From contig JAHHQK010000039.1 of the NCBI GenBank assembly GCA_020026435.1, positions 1-20,636 of the forward strand: DNA of 20,636 nt, written 5' to 3'. Made by a program: the position numbers and the translations under genes. Below are positions 1 through 8,628 of this stretch, one piece after another. The notes beneath the pieces were generated by a model, which saw only the letters and a list, made by a program, of their open reading frames with translations, was not told the DNA's origin and made no database searches. Position 1 is the first letter of the stretch. The number at the start of each line of letters is the position of its first letter. This stretch comes from Alistipes sp. GTDB lineage: Bacteria > Bacteroidota > Bacteroidia > Bacteroidales > Rikenellaceae.

Positions 1-102
1 GTTTTTTGGTCCGTTTTTTTGTCGTTTTTGGGGTTCGTTTTTTGGTTGTTTTGGGGCCGTTTTTCGGTCGTTTTGGGGTCCGTTTTTTTGTTGTTTTTGG
101 GG
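1..102. repeat. degenerate GT-rich tandem repeat, 22-24 bp unit
   Basis: Four imperfect head-to-tail copies can be read at 10-33, 34-56, 57-78 and 79-102. Each has the pattern CCGTTTTT, then (T/C)GGT(C/T)G or a variant, then TTTTGGGG, and a partial copy precedes them at 1-9. The plus strand is almost entirely G and T. One plus frame stays open across it and gives a Phe/Val/Gly-rich peptide, but it begins at a TTG and matches no family I know, so I treat the block as non-coding. The array may extend beyond the left window edge. Confidence 0.7.
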
Positions 103-518
103 TTGTCGGTCAAGGGGCCGAAAAATTGCAATCGGTGTTTGAATTTTGTCTAATTTTTAAAAAAATGAATTTAAAAAATGCGATGGCGGCGCATTGTCGA
201 ACAAAAATAGAAAAATTTTTGGAAAATCAATGGCAAAATTTCCCTTTGCCGCAACCTTTTGCGACGGATTGGCGTCTTTTTGGGGGAAATTCAGGAAATC
301 GTTCGGTTTTTAGGATTCTGCCTTGGGAACGCCTGGTGTTCCGCAATTTGGGATCGGCCGAACCTTTGCAGCCGAATTGCGGCTGTCTTCGGGCTGCTGT
401 AATACATCCCGTCCCGTAACGGGCAAGATAGTGGCTTTCTTGTCTTTGGGGGCGCCTTCCTGAAACGCCTATCCGCCAATAACTTTGACAGGTTTTTCTG
501 TTTATCGCATTTTATTCA
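103..518. other. gene-free stretch upstream of the sigma factor
   Basis: About 400 bases follow the GT-rich repeats. Reading frames are open on both strands, the longest being 6-419 on plus and 291-479 on minus. Neither has a convincing start, a recognisable domain or protein-like composition. Small dyads exist, for example a 6-bp CAGCCG/CGGCTG stem near 370-386, with no T-tract. I see no tRNA and no supported gene. Confidence 0.5.
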
Positions 519-526
519 TACTTTTG
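519..526 (+). promoter_or_regulatory. -7 box of the sigma-factor gene
   Basis: TACTTTTG matches the Bacteroidetes housekeeping -7 consensus TAnnTTTG exactly. The -33 element is weak: a T-run ending TTTC lies at 495-498, 20 bases upstream of the box, and a better TTTG at 484-487 is too far away. Transcription would start near 532, leaving a leader of about 38 bases before the ATG at 570. Confidence 0.5.
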
Positions 527-569
527 TACGCGGTTGTTAAGTTTCGACGGAAAGAAAATTTTATTTTCA

Positions 570-1172
570 ATGGAGTTTGTGGCGGGACATAAGGGCGAGG
601 GCGTGAATATCACGGCGTTTAACGAAATCTTTGGTGAGTACCACCAGCGCTTCATTCGTTTTGCCGAGGGATATACCTTGGATCATGCCTCTGCCGAAGA
701 TATTGTCATGGAGAGTTTCTCCCTGGCATGGAGGCATCGTGAAAAACTCACGAGGTCGAAGTTCCCTGCCTACACGCTGACGATTGTCAAGAACCGGTGT
801 CTGAACTATCTGCGCGACCAGAAAATCCACCTTAGGGCCGCCGAAGAACTCTACGCCCACGGCTTGAGAATGATTAACAACAAAATCAACACGCTGGAAG
901 CCTGCGAGCCCGACGATTTGTTTGTGGAGGATACCTTGAAGTTGGTGCAGCACGTGCTGGACAAGCTTCCCGCACATACGCACGAGGTGTTTGAACGGAG
1001 CCGAGTGCGCGGGCAGAGCTACCGCGAGATTGCGGAAGATATGGGGATTACGGTTAAAAATGTCGAGTTCGAAATCTCCAAAGTGCTGAAACTCATCCGT
1101 CAGGAGTTGAGGCTGTGGTCGATACTCGGCACCATCGTTTGTCTGATACTGCTCCGCTCCCTGTTCTATTGA
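570..1172 (+). CDS. ECF sigma-70 factor (FecI-like, Bacteroidetes type)
   Basis: This is an RNA polymerase sigma factor that would switch on the downstream glycan-uptake operon when its anti-sigma partner is relieved. The 200-residue product has a sigma region 2 at about residues 18-85 (core around DIVMESFSLAWRHREKL) and a region 4 helix-turn-helix at about 125-180 (GQSYREIAEDMGITVKNVE). Residues after about 182 form a hydrophobic tail (LGTIVCLILLRSLFY) that could sit at the membrane. I chose the ATG at 570 because the frame's earlier start is a TTG at 534, which lies only about 2 bases after the predicted transcription start. A FecR-like anti-sigma gene and a SusC with an STN domain follow, which is the usual trans-envelope signalling set. 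The class is clear; the exact regulon is inferred from position. Confidence 0.93.
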   Translation: MEFVAGHKGEGVNITAFNEIFGEYHQRFIRFAEGYTLDHASAEDIVMESFSLAWRHREKLTRSKFPAYTLTIVKNRCLNYLRDQKIHLRAAEELYAHGLRMINNKINTLEACEPDDLFVEDTLKLVQHVLDKLPAHTHEVFERSRVRGQSYREIAEDMGITVKNVEFEISKVLKLIRQELRLWSILGTIVCLILLRSLFY

Positions 1173-1174
1173 AT

Positions 1175-1223
1175 GATGCAAAACGGGTGCTTTTCTTCCA
1201 CTCATGCCGGGTGGAATTGCATC
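1175..1223 (+). promoter_or_regulatory. compound stem-loop just after the sigma gene
   Basis: GATGCAA at 1175-1181 pairs with TTGCATC at 1217-1223. Nested inside is an 8-bp hairpin, TTCCACTC (1196-1203) with GGGTGGAA (1209-1216), around loop ATGCC. The inner and outer 3' arms are contiguous, so the structure is one long stem with a 14-base bulge on the 5' side. No T-tract follows at once; a run of eight T lies at about 1253-1260. It sits in the 248-base gap between the sigma and anti-sigma genes and could set their expression ratio or stabilise the mRNA end. The function is inferred. Confidence 0.4.
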
Positions 1224-1420
1224 CTTGTGTCATTATTTTCGAAAAAAAATCACTTTTTTTTAGGGTAGCGGCATCGTTGTGTGTTAATATAATGAATCAC
1301 CAACCGGATGGCGGTTTATTGTGTTTCGGAAAAGGCGATTCCCGGTTTTTCGGGGAGCCTGTCAATAAACGCGTGCGTGCCGGGTGGAAATACTAATGGA
1401 ATCGAGCAATGCAGGAAAAA

Positions 1421-2359
1421 ATGGACAAGGATTTATTATACAGGTTTTTTGAAGGTCAGACTACGATCGAGGAGGAGACCCGTATTTTGGATTGGGTCGA
1501 TGAAAGTCCCGAAAATCAGAAGGAGTTTTTGGACTATCGGAAGCTCTACGATATGATGTTGCTCAACGAAGACAAAATCTTCCGCAAGCCTGTCGGCAGA
1601 GGAAACCTCCGAAAGTGGGGTGGGGTACTGCTGCGCTATGCGGCCGTGATTGTCGTAACGCTGGCTGCCGGCGGAGGTTACTTCTATCAGCGCTACAATG
1701 CTCTTGCCGAAAATTTCAACACCATCAGCGTCCCGGCAGGCCAGCACGTGGATTTGACCTTGCCCGACGGTACGAAAGTGGCACTCAATGCCTGCTCCGA
1801 ATTGAAATATCCTTCCTGCTTTGTCGGCGACAACCGCTGCGTGGAGTTGTCGGGTGAAGCCTTCTTCGAGGTGGCTCGCAACGAGGAGCAGCCTTTTGTG
1901 GTCGAGACCTACGCCTGCGATGTCGAGGTGTTGGGTACGAAGTTCGATGTTGAGGCCCGCGAGCAGAACAATCATTTTATGACCACCCTTGTCAATGGTT
2001 CGGTGCGCGTTTCCAAACGCGGAAATCCCAATCGCAAGGTTGTTCTGGAGCCCAACCAGCAGGTGTCGCTTTGTGGCGAAGAGCTTGTGGTGGCGCAGAA
2101 ACCGCAGCACGAGGAGTTCCTCTGGCGCCAGGGGCTGATTGCCTTCCGCGATGCTTCGTTCGAGGAACTGCTCAAGGAGTTTGAGTATTGCTTTAATGTG
2201 AAATTCGAGATTAATCGAGAGAAACTTCCACAGACGCTGTTCACCGGAAAACTCCGTGTGTCGGACGGTGTGGACCACGCCATGTGGGTATTGCAGCAGA
2301 ATGCCGACTTCAAGTTCCGGCATACATCGGGAGCAAAGGAGTGCATCTTGATAGAATAG
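1421..2359 (+). CDS. FecR-family anti-sigma factor, inner-membrane
   Basis: This protein senses transport by the outer-membrane receptor and controls the ECF sigma factor encoded just upstream. Its roughly 312 residues fall into three parts. The first is a cytoplasmic N-terminal anti-sigma segment (about 1-65, starting MDKDLLYRFFEG, typical of the family). A single membrane helix follows at about 69-88. The periplasmic part holds a FecR domain (about 99-195, with VPAGQHVDLTLPDGTKV) and a C-terminal DUF4974 domain (about 242-308). I prefer the ATG at 1421, preceded by AGGAAAAA and giving the usual family start; an in-frame ATG at 1409 would add four residues. I saw no TAnnTTTG promoter directly upstream, so co-transcription with the sigma gene across the 248-base gap is plausible. 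Confidence 0.92.
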   Translation: MDKDLLYRFFEGQTTIEEETRILDWVDESPENQKEFLDYRKLYDMMLLNEDKIFRKPVGRGNLRKWGGVLLRYAAVIVVTLAAGGGYFYQRYNALAENFNTISVPAGQHVDLTLPDGTKVALNACSELKYPSCFVGDNRCVELSGEAFFEVARNEEQPFVVETYACDVEVLGTKFDVEAREQNNHFMTTLVNGSVRVSKRGNPNRKVVLEPNQQVSLCGEELVVAQKPQHEEFLWRQGLIAFRDASFEELLKEFEYCFNVKFEINREKLPQTLFTGKLRVSDGVDHAMWVLQQNADFKFRHTSGAKECILIE

Positions 2360-2518
2360 AGCAAATGATATAAATTTAACCGACTAATGATATGTAGAAA
2401 CCTAAATCCAACCAAGCACAACAAGAGAAATTGCCCTGTGTGGCAGTCTTGGCCGGAAGACTCAAAACCGGAAGTCCCGCAAATGCGGGTAATCTCCTTA
2501 AACTTTATTACCAACTTT

Positions 2519-5500
2519 ATGAAAATCAAAGACTATGCAAGAGTGAAGCTGCTCTTGCCCCTTTTGACGCTTGCGCTTTGTTTCTCGGCGGAACATTCGC
2601 TGGCGCAATCCGTTCCCGTAACACTGAAGGTGACGGATGCTTCTCTGGAGCAAGTGTTTAATGCGATCGAAAAACAAACCTCCTATCTTTTTGTCTACGA
2701 CAAGAGCATCGATGTAGACCGCAAGGTGACCATCAATGCCCAGAACAAACCTCTCGGCGAGGTCCTGGTGGAACTTGCCCGCACCACCCATATCAGTTAC
2801 GCCGTGGAGAATACCTCTATCGTGCTGTCGCAGAAGACTGTATCGGCCGACGATAGCCGCAAGGTGTCGGGACGGGTGAGCGACAAGAGCGGGATGGCGA
2901 TTATCGGAGCTTCTGTCATCGTGAAAGGTACGACCATCGGAACCAGCACCGACGTTGACGGTAAGTTCTCGTTGCAGATTCCCTCCCCTGCATCCAGGCA
3001 GGAGTTGGAAATCACCTATCTGGGTTACGTGTCCGAGACTCTGGCCGTTGGCAGCCGTACCACATTCGACATAACCCTTCAGGAGGAGTCGGTGAGCATG
3101 GATGCGGTTGTGGTTACCGCACTGGGTATCAAGCGTTCGGAGAAGGCGCTGTCGTACAACGTGCAGCAGGTCTCTTCGGAGGATATTCTCAGCAACAAGG
3201 ATGTCAATTTCGTCAACTCCCTGAGCGGTAAGGTGGCTGGTCTTACCATCAATTCGTCGGCCGGCGGTGTCGGTAGCGCTTCGAAGGTGGTGATGCGTGG
3301 TCAGAAATCCATTACGCAGACCTCCAATGCCCTTTATGTGATTGACGGTGTGCCGATGTATACCACGGCCCGTGACGGCGGTTCGGAGTTCGCTTCGCAG
3401 GGGGCGACCGATCCCATCGCCGATATTAATCCCGAGGACATCGAGTCGATGTCGGTGCTGAACGGTGCTGCCGCTGCCGCCCTCTATGGTTCCGACGCTG
3501 CCAACGGCGCTATCGTGGTGACGACGAAGCGCGGAAAGGCTGGTTCCACTTCGATTGTGGTGTCGAGCAATACCGAGGTGATGAGTCCCTTTATTCTGCC
3601 CGAGTTCCAGAACCGTTACGGCACGGGTGACCTCAATTCGAGCGAGGGTTCTATCATCCGCAGCTGGGGCAACCGTCTCAACAGCGCAAACTATCGCGGT
3701 TACGACCCCAGGAACGACTACTTTCAGACCGGTGTGACGGGAACGGAGAGCGTATCGTTGTCGACAGGTACCGAAAAGAATCAGACCTATTTCTCGGCTG
3801 CTGCTATTGATTCGCGAGGAGTGGTTCCCAACAATGGTTACGACCGTTACAACTTTACCTTCCGCAACACCACGTCTTTCCTCAAGGATCGCATGAGATT
3901 GGATGTCGGTGCAAGCTATGTGCTTCAGAAAGACCGTAATATGACCAATCAGGGTACTTATAACAACCCGCTGGTCGGTGCCTATATCTTCCCTCGCGGA
4001 AACGACTGGGCGGATGTCGAGATGTACGAGCGTTTCGATCCCGCGCGTCGTCTTTATACCCAGTACTGGCCGGTGGGCGATGGCGGTATGACCATGCAGA
4101 ACCCCTACTGGATCAACTACCGCAACCTGCGCGAGAACCGCAAGGACCGTTATATGCTCAACGCTTCGTTGTCGTATGATATTCTCGATTGGTTGAACGT
4201 GTCGGGGCGTATCCGTATCGATAACAGCAGCAACGACTACTCCGAAAAATTCTATGCTTCGACCTTCACCCAGCTGACCGAGGGCTCGAAGAACGGTCTG
4301 TACGGCATTACGAAGACCTCCGACAAGCAAGTCTATGGTGACGTGCTGGTGAACATCAACAAGACGTTCGGTGACGATTGGTCGCTGCAGGCCAACATCG
4401 GTTCTTCGATTTCCGATATGCGTAACGACGTGATGAAGGTTCGCGGACCTATTCCCGACGGTGAGATTACCGACGAGAAGCCGCTGCTGGCCAACATTTT
4501 CAACATTCAGAACTTGAGCAACACCTCGAAGACCGAGCGTCTGCAGGAGGGTTGGAGGGAACAGACCCAGTCGATTTTCGCATCTGTCGAGATCGGGTTC
4601 AAGAACACCTACTTCCTCACCCTCACGGGGCGTAACGACTGGCCTTCGCAGCTGGCCGGCAAGCACTCCGAGAAGAGCTCGTTCTTCTATCCCTCGGTAG
4701 GTGCTTCGGTCGTGGTTTCCCAGTTGATTCCCAATATGCCCAAGAACCTTTCGTATCTGAAGATCCGAGGTTCGTATGCATCGGTGGGTGTGGCTTTCGA
4801 GCGTTACCTGGCCAACCCCCGTTACAGCTGGAACAAGAGCGGTCTGAACTGGATGACCCAGACCCGATTCCCCATCTACAACCTCAAGCCCGAGCGTACA
4901 AAGTCGTTCGAGGTAGGTTTGACTATGCGTTTCCTGCGCCACTTCAACCTCGATTTCACCTATTATAACACCAAGACTCAGGACCAGACCTTCGAGCCCA
5001 ACATTTCGACAGGTTCGGGTTCGTCGAAGCTGACGATCCAGTCGGGTAATGTCCGCAACCGCGGTTTCGAGGTGGCGTTGGGCTACAAAAACACCTGGCG
5101 TAAGTTCACGTGGGATTCCAACTACACGTTGTCGACCAACAAGAACAAGATTCTGTCTCTGGCCAACGATGTGGTAAATCCCGAGACGGGAGAGCATTTC
5201 TCGGTGGATCAGCTTGATATGGGCGGTCTGGCCGATGCGCGCTTTATCCTGCGCGAGAGCGGTACGCTGGGCGATCTCTACTCGCGTGTAGACCTCAAGC
5301 GCGACAGCAACGGAGATGTTTACATCAACGAGAAGGGCGAGATTGCTTCGCAGACCATTACCGATGTGAACGGCTACATCAAATTGGGGTCCGTGCTTCC
5401 CGATGCCAACATGGCATGGCGCAACGACTTCCGCTGGGGGAACTTCAACTTCGGATTCATGATGTCGGCCCGTCTGGGTGGTGTCGTTTTCTCGCGGACC

Positions 5501-5893
5501 CAGGCCATGTTGGACTACTACGGAGTTTCGGAGGCTTCGGCTGCCGCACGCGATGCTGGTGGTGTGATGATTAACGGCAACGACCTGGTGGATGCCAACA
5601 AGTGGTATGCTGCCATCGGTAGCGGTAACGCCATTCCCCAGCACTACACCTACTCGGCTACCAATCTCCGCCTGCAGGAGGCTTCCATCGGCTATACCAT
5701 TCCCCGCAAGGCGTTGAAAGGCCTGTGCGAGATTACCGTATCGCTGGTGGGGCGCAACCTGTGGATGATTTACAACAAGGCGCCGTTCGATCCCGAGACC
5801 ATCGCATCGACCAACAGCTACTATCAGGGTATCGACTATTTCATGATGCCTTCGATGCGGAACTTCGGATTCAACCTTCGACTTAAATTCTAA
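2519..5893 (+). CDS. SusC/RagA-type TonB-dependent transporter with STN domain
   Basis: This outer-membrane beta-barrel imports oligosaccharides using TonB energy, working with the SusD-like lipoprotein encoded next. From the ATG at 2519 the product is 1,124 residues. It has a signal peptide (about 1-30, ending HSLAQS), an STN signalling domain (about 32-105), a carboxypeptidase-regulatory-like domain (about 115-195, GRVSDKSGMAIIGASVIVKG), a plug with the SusC signature (VTALGIKRSEKALSYNVQ, then YVIDGVPMY), and a long barrel ending in Phe (NLRLKF). The frame is open back to 2387, but those 44 residues lack signal-peptide character, so the start at 2519 is preferred. The STN domain is what FecR-type anti-sigma factors contact, which ties this gene to the two upstream. 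By analogy with B. thetaiotaomicron BT3983 the cargo is probably an N-glycan. Confidence 0.96.
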   Translation: MKIKDYARVKLLLPLLTLALCFSAEHSLAQSVPVTLKVTDASLEQVFNAIEKQTSYLFVYDKSIDVDRKVTINAQNKPLGEVLVELARTTHISYAVENTSIVLSQKTVSADDSRKVSGRVSDKSGMAIIGASVIVKGTTIGTSTDVDGKFSLQIPSPASRQELEITYLGYVSETLAVGSRTTFDITLQEESVSMDAVVVTALGIKRSEKALSYNVQQVSSEDILSNKDVNFVNSLSGKVAGLTINSSAGGVGSASKVVMRGQKSITQTSNALYVIDGVPMYTTARDGGSEFASQGATDPIADINPEDIESMSVLNGAAAAALYGSDAANGAIVVTTKRGKAGSTSIVVSSNTEVMSPFILPEFQNRYGTGDLNSSEGSIIRSWGNRLNSANYRGYDPRNDYFQTGVTGTESVSLSTGTEKNQTYFSAAAIDSRGVVPNNGYDRYNFTFRNTTSFLKDRMRLDVGASYVLQKDRNMTNQGTYNNPLVGAYIFPRGNDWADVEMYERFDPARRLYTQYWPVGDGGMTMQNPYWINYRNLRENRKDRYMLNASLSYDILDWLNVSGRIRIDNSSNDYSEKFYASTFTQLTEGSKNGLYGITKTSDKQVYGDVLVNINKTFGDDWSLQANIGSSISDMRNDVMKVRGPIPDGEITDEKPLLANIFNIQNLSNTSKTERLQEGWREQTQSIFASVEIGFKNTYFLTLTGRNDWPSQLAGKHSEKSSFFYPSVGASVVVSQLIPNMPKNLSYLKIRGSYASVGVAFERYLANPRYSWNKSGLNWMTQTRFPIYNLKPERTKSFEVGLTMRFLRHFNLDFTYYNTKTQDQTFEPNISTGSGSSKLTIQSGNVRNRGFEVALGYKNTWRKFTWDSNYTLSTNKNKILSLANDVVNPETGEHFSVDQLDMGGLADARFILRESGTLGDLYSRVDLKRDSNGDVYINEKGEIASQTITDVNGYIKLGSVLPDANMAWRNDFRWGNFNFGFMMSARLGGVVFSRTQAMLDYYGVSEASAAARDAGGVMINGNDLVDANKWYAAIGSGNAIPQHYTYSATNLRLQEASIGYTIPRKALKGLCEITVSLVGRNLWMIYNKAPFDPETIASTNSYYQGIDYFMMPSMRNFGFNLRLKF

Positions 5894-5901
5894 CCTGAAC
5901 G

Positions 5902-7506
5902 ATGACTATGAAATTAAATATCTTGAAACCGGTTTTGGCGGCTGTCGTACTCATGGGGTCGGCTTGTACTGCCAATTACCTCGATATCAACTCCAATCCT
6001 TACGAGCCGTCGGATGAGGATATGCAGACCGATGGGTACATCATCGGTTCGACCCTTACCTCACTGGCCGGTACGGTTGTATCGACCGATGTCAATACGG
6101 CTCAGTTTACCGACGTCCTGCTGGGCGGTCCCATGGGGGGCTATTACTCCACGACCGGCAACTTCGCCCGTACGATCATGAACTACAATCCCACGGACGA
6201 CTGGACCAACGTATTCATGTACAGCGACCGTACGATTCCCGTACTCTACTCCAACTTGAGAGAGTTGAAGAAGGTGACCGACGACCCGATTGTGTTGGCA
6301 ATTGCCGACATCATCAAGGTGGCTGCCATGCACCGTGTGACCGATACTTACGGCCCGATTCCCTACTCGAAGATTGGCGAGAACGGTCAGATTCAGGTGG
6401 CCTACGATTCGCAGGAGCAGGTCTATGACAAATTCTTCGAAGAGCTGAATGCCGCCATTGCGCTGCTCACCGAGCATCGCACGGGGGCCATCTCCTCAAA
6501 AGCCGATTATATCTACGGCGGCAGCGCCGAGAAGTGGTGCAAGTTTGCCAATTCGCTGAAATTGCGTCTGGCCATGCGTATCGTCTACGCCAACCCCGAC
6601 AAGGCGCGTCAGATGGCCGAGGAGGCCGTGAAGAGCGAGGTGGGTGTCTTTACATCCAATGCCGACAATGCCATGATGACTTCGTTCGGAGCCGATGGTA
6701 ACCCCATTGCCGTGGCTGTCAATTACAACCGACCGGCGGATTGCCTCACGGGTGGCGATACGCATGTGGCGGCCGATATTATCTGCTTCATGAACGGTTA
6801 CAAGGATGCACGTAGAGAGAAGTACTTCGTCAAATCGGAGTGGGACGGCATGGATTATGTCGGTATCCGTCGTGGTATCGTCATTCCCGAGCTGGCTTCG
6901 GTCGGTCGTAAATATTCGGGTCTGAATATCAACATCGCGTCGCCTGTGGTATGGATGAACGCTGCCGAAGTGGCCTTCCTGAAGGCCGAGGCTGCCGCCG
7001 TGTTCAACTTCGACATGGGAGGCAAGGCTCAGGACTTCTACAACGAGGGCATCCGCCTTTCGTTCGAGCAGTGGGGGGCTGATGGTGCCGAGGCTTATCT
7101 GGCCGACAATACCAGCAAACCGCAACTGTACAACGATCCCTATAAGGTAAATTCCTATTCGAACGTGTTGTCCGACATTACCGTGGCATGGGAAGAAGGA
7201 GCTTCCGTTCGACAGAAGCAGGAGCGTATCATCATCCAGAAGTGGATTGCCAACTGGCAGCTGGGCAACGAAGCGTGGGCCGACTACCGCCGTACGGGCT
7301 TCCCCCGACTGATGCCCGCCACCGAGAGCGGTAACAAGAGCCAGGGAGTCGTTGATTCCAGACTCGGAGCGCGCCGCATGCCTTATCCTGCCGACGAGTA
7401 CACCAGCAACAACGCGAATGTCAATGCTGCTGTCTCCAACCTTTTGAAGGGTGCCGACAACATGGCTACCCGCATTTGGTGGGATTGCAACCCCGCAGTC
7501 AAATAA
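5902..7506 (+). CDS. SusD-like outer-membrane lipoprotein
   Basis: This is the surface lid and glycan-binding partner of the SusC transporter; its gene lies 8 bases downstream of susC. The 534-residue product has a lipoprotein signal ending VLMGSAC, with the lipidated cysteine at residue 22. The mature part starts NYLDINSNPYEPSDED and contains HRVTDTYGPIPYS at about residue 150, typical of the SusD_2 branch. The C-terminal region (WADYRRTGFPRL, then RRMPYPADEYTSNN) is also characteristic of the family. An in-frame ATG at 5908 would remove two residues. The fold assignment is firm; the ligand is inferred from the GH18 neighbours. Confidence 0.94.
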   Translation: MTMKLNILKPVLAAVVLMGSACTANYLDINSNPYEPSDEDMQTDGYIIGSTLTSLAGTVVSTDVNTAQFTDVLLGGPMGGYYSTTGNFARTIMNYNPTDDWTNVFMYSDRTIPVLYSNLRELKKVTDDPIVLAIADIIKVAAMHRVTDTYGPIPYSKIGENGQIQVAYDSQEQVYDKFFEELNAAIALLTEHRTGAISSKADYIYGGSAEKWCKFANSLKLRLAMRIVYANPDKARQMAEEAVKSEVGVFTSNADNAMMTSFGADGNPIAVAVNYNRPADCLTGGDTHVAADIICFMNGYKDARREKYFVKSEWDGMDYVGIRRGIVIPELASVGRKYSGLNINIASPVVWMNAAEVAFLKAEAAAVFNFDMGGKAQDFYNEGIRLSFEQWGADGAEAYLADNTSKPQLYNDPYKVNSYSNVLSDITVAWEEGASVRQKQERIIIQKWIANWQLGNEAWADYRRTGFPRLMPATESGNKSQGVVDSRLGARRMPYPADEYTSNNANVNAAVSNLLKGADNMATRIWWDCNPAVK

Positions 7507-7530
7507 TAACCCATCTGAACGCTTAAAATT

Positions 7531-8628
7531 ATGAAACATAATATCAAGAAATTTCTGTTGCCGGCCTTTGCTGTTACCGCGCTTTCCATGGCGTCGTGCA
7601 GTGACTGGACGGCTACCGAAGGTCTCGACATCAAATATCCTTCGCTGGAAAGTCAGAATCCCGAACTTTACCGTCAGTATATCGAGGCTCTGCGCAACTA
7701 TAAGGCTTCGGAGCACAAGGTTGTGCTGACCGAGATGCGCAACACGCTGGCAGCTCCCTCGCAGCGCAACGAGCACCTGACAACAATGCCCGACAGCGTG
7801 GATTACATTACGCTCCTTTCGCCCGATAATCTTCACCCGACCCTCCACAAGGAGTTCGATGAGGTGCGCAAGAAGGGTACAAAGGTGCTCTGCAACATCG
7901 ACTACAACGCCATCGAGAAGCGTTGGGTGGAGGAGCAGGCTGCCCTCCCCGAGGCAAGCCGTGCTGACGGTGAGGAGGGTGGCGAGCCCGCCCCCGGACA
8001 GCCGACCGACGAGGAGCGTTTCCTGGCTTACTGCTCGGAGCAGACCGCAGCGCTGCTGGCCGTATGTGACAAATACGGCTATGACGGACTCCAGTTCTGC
8101 TTCACGGGTCCTGCTCCCCAGTCGATGAGCGAGGAGCAGAAGGCGGCCTATGCAGCCCGTCAGCAGGCTTTTCTCTCGAAAATCGGGACCTGGAAGAGTG
8201 CCAACGAATCCAAAACCTTGATCTTCAAGGGCACACCTCAGAATCTGCTGGATGTCCAGCTGCTCTCGTCGTGTGATTACATCGTGATTCCCGCATTGAA
8301 TGCCACTTCGGTCAATAAGATGTCGTTTGCCGTTCTGATGGCTATGGTCAAGGATGTTCCCGCCGACCGTTTCGTTATCGGTGTAACCATTCCCTCGATC
8401 GTAGACCTCTCGAACGAGAACGGTTACTTCCCCGATATGGATACCGATGGCAAGACCCGTGTCCGCGCCACCAAGGGTGCTGCACAGTGGGCTGTGAACC
8501 AGGAGCCGGGCTACACCAAGAGCGGTATCTCGATTGCCGATGCCCAGTATGATTACTTCAACATCGACCTTGTTTATAAGAACATCCGTGAGGCGATCAA
8601 TATCATGAACCCCACACCTAAACACTAA
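7531..8628 (+). CDS. GH18-fold surface lipoprotein, catalytically dead, probable glycan-binding protein
   Basis: This looks like a non-enzymatic GH18 relative that binds N-glycans at the cell surface. The 365-residue product has a lipoprotein signal with Cys23 (SMASC, then SDW) and barrel segments such as VDYITLLSPDN, GTKVLCNIDYN and YIVIPALNA. Where active GH18 enzymes have DGxxFDDE, it reads DGLQFCFT at residues 185-192. The catalytic Glu position is therefore Thr192, and the two preceding acids are Cys and Phe. An acidic, Pro- and Gly-rich insert at about 138-160 looks like a flexible loop. The gene order SusC, SusD, this protein, DUF1735-LamG, DUF1735-GH18 matches my recollection of BT3983-BT3987, where the equivalent is a surface glycan-binding protein. 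It overlaps the next gene by one base (TAATG). Confidence 0.85.
   Translation: MKHNIKKFLLPAFAVTALSMASCSDWTATEGLDIKYPSLESQNPELYRQYIEALRNYKASEHKVVLTEMRNTLAAPSQRNEHLTTMPDSVDYITLLSPDNLHPTLHKEFDEVRKKGTKVLCNIDYNAIEKRWVEEQAALPEASRADGEEGGEPAPGQPTDEERFLAYCSEQTAALLAVCDKYGYDGLQFCFTGPAPQSMSEEQKAAYAARQQAFLSKIGTWKSANESKTLIFKGTPQNLLDVQLLSSCDYIVIPALNATSVNKMSFAVLMAMVKDVPADRFVIGVTIPSIVDLSNENGYFPDMDTDGKTRVRATKGAAQWAVNQEPGYTKSGISIADAQYDYFNIDLVYKNIREAINIMNPTPKH

Noticed and set aside
6..419. 137-codon plus-strand open frame at the left edge
   Set aside because: It begins at a TTG inside the GT-rich tandem repeat, its first half is only the translated repeat (RFFVVFGV-like), and the rest has no recognisable domain.
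291..479. 62-codon minus-strand open frame upstream of the sigma gene
   Set aside because: Basic, low-information composition, no neighbouring promoter and no recognised family; probably chance.
2387..2518. 44-residue N-terminal extension of the SusC frame
   Set aside because: The extension contains no signal peptide; a typical signal sequence starts at the ATG at 2519.
2498..5644. Very long minus-strand open frame opposite susC
   Set aside because: It is the antisense shadow of a high-GC coding gene; composition is rich in His, Arg, Val and Gly without any family motif.
6496..8625. 709-codon minus-strand open frame opposite susD and the GH18-like gene
   Set aside because: It spans two well-supported plus-strand genes and their spacer in antisense and shows no domain.
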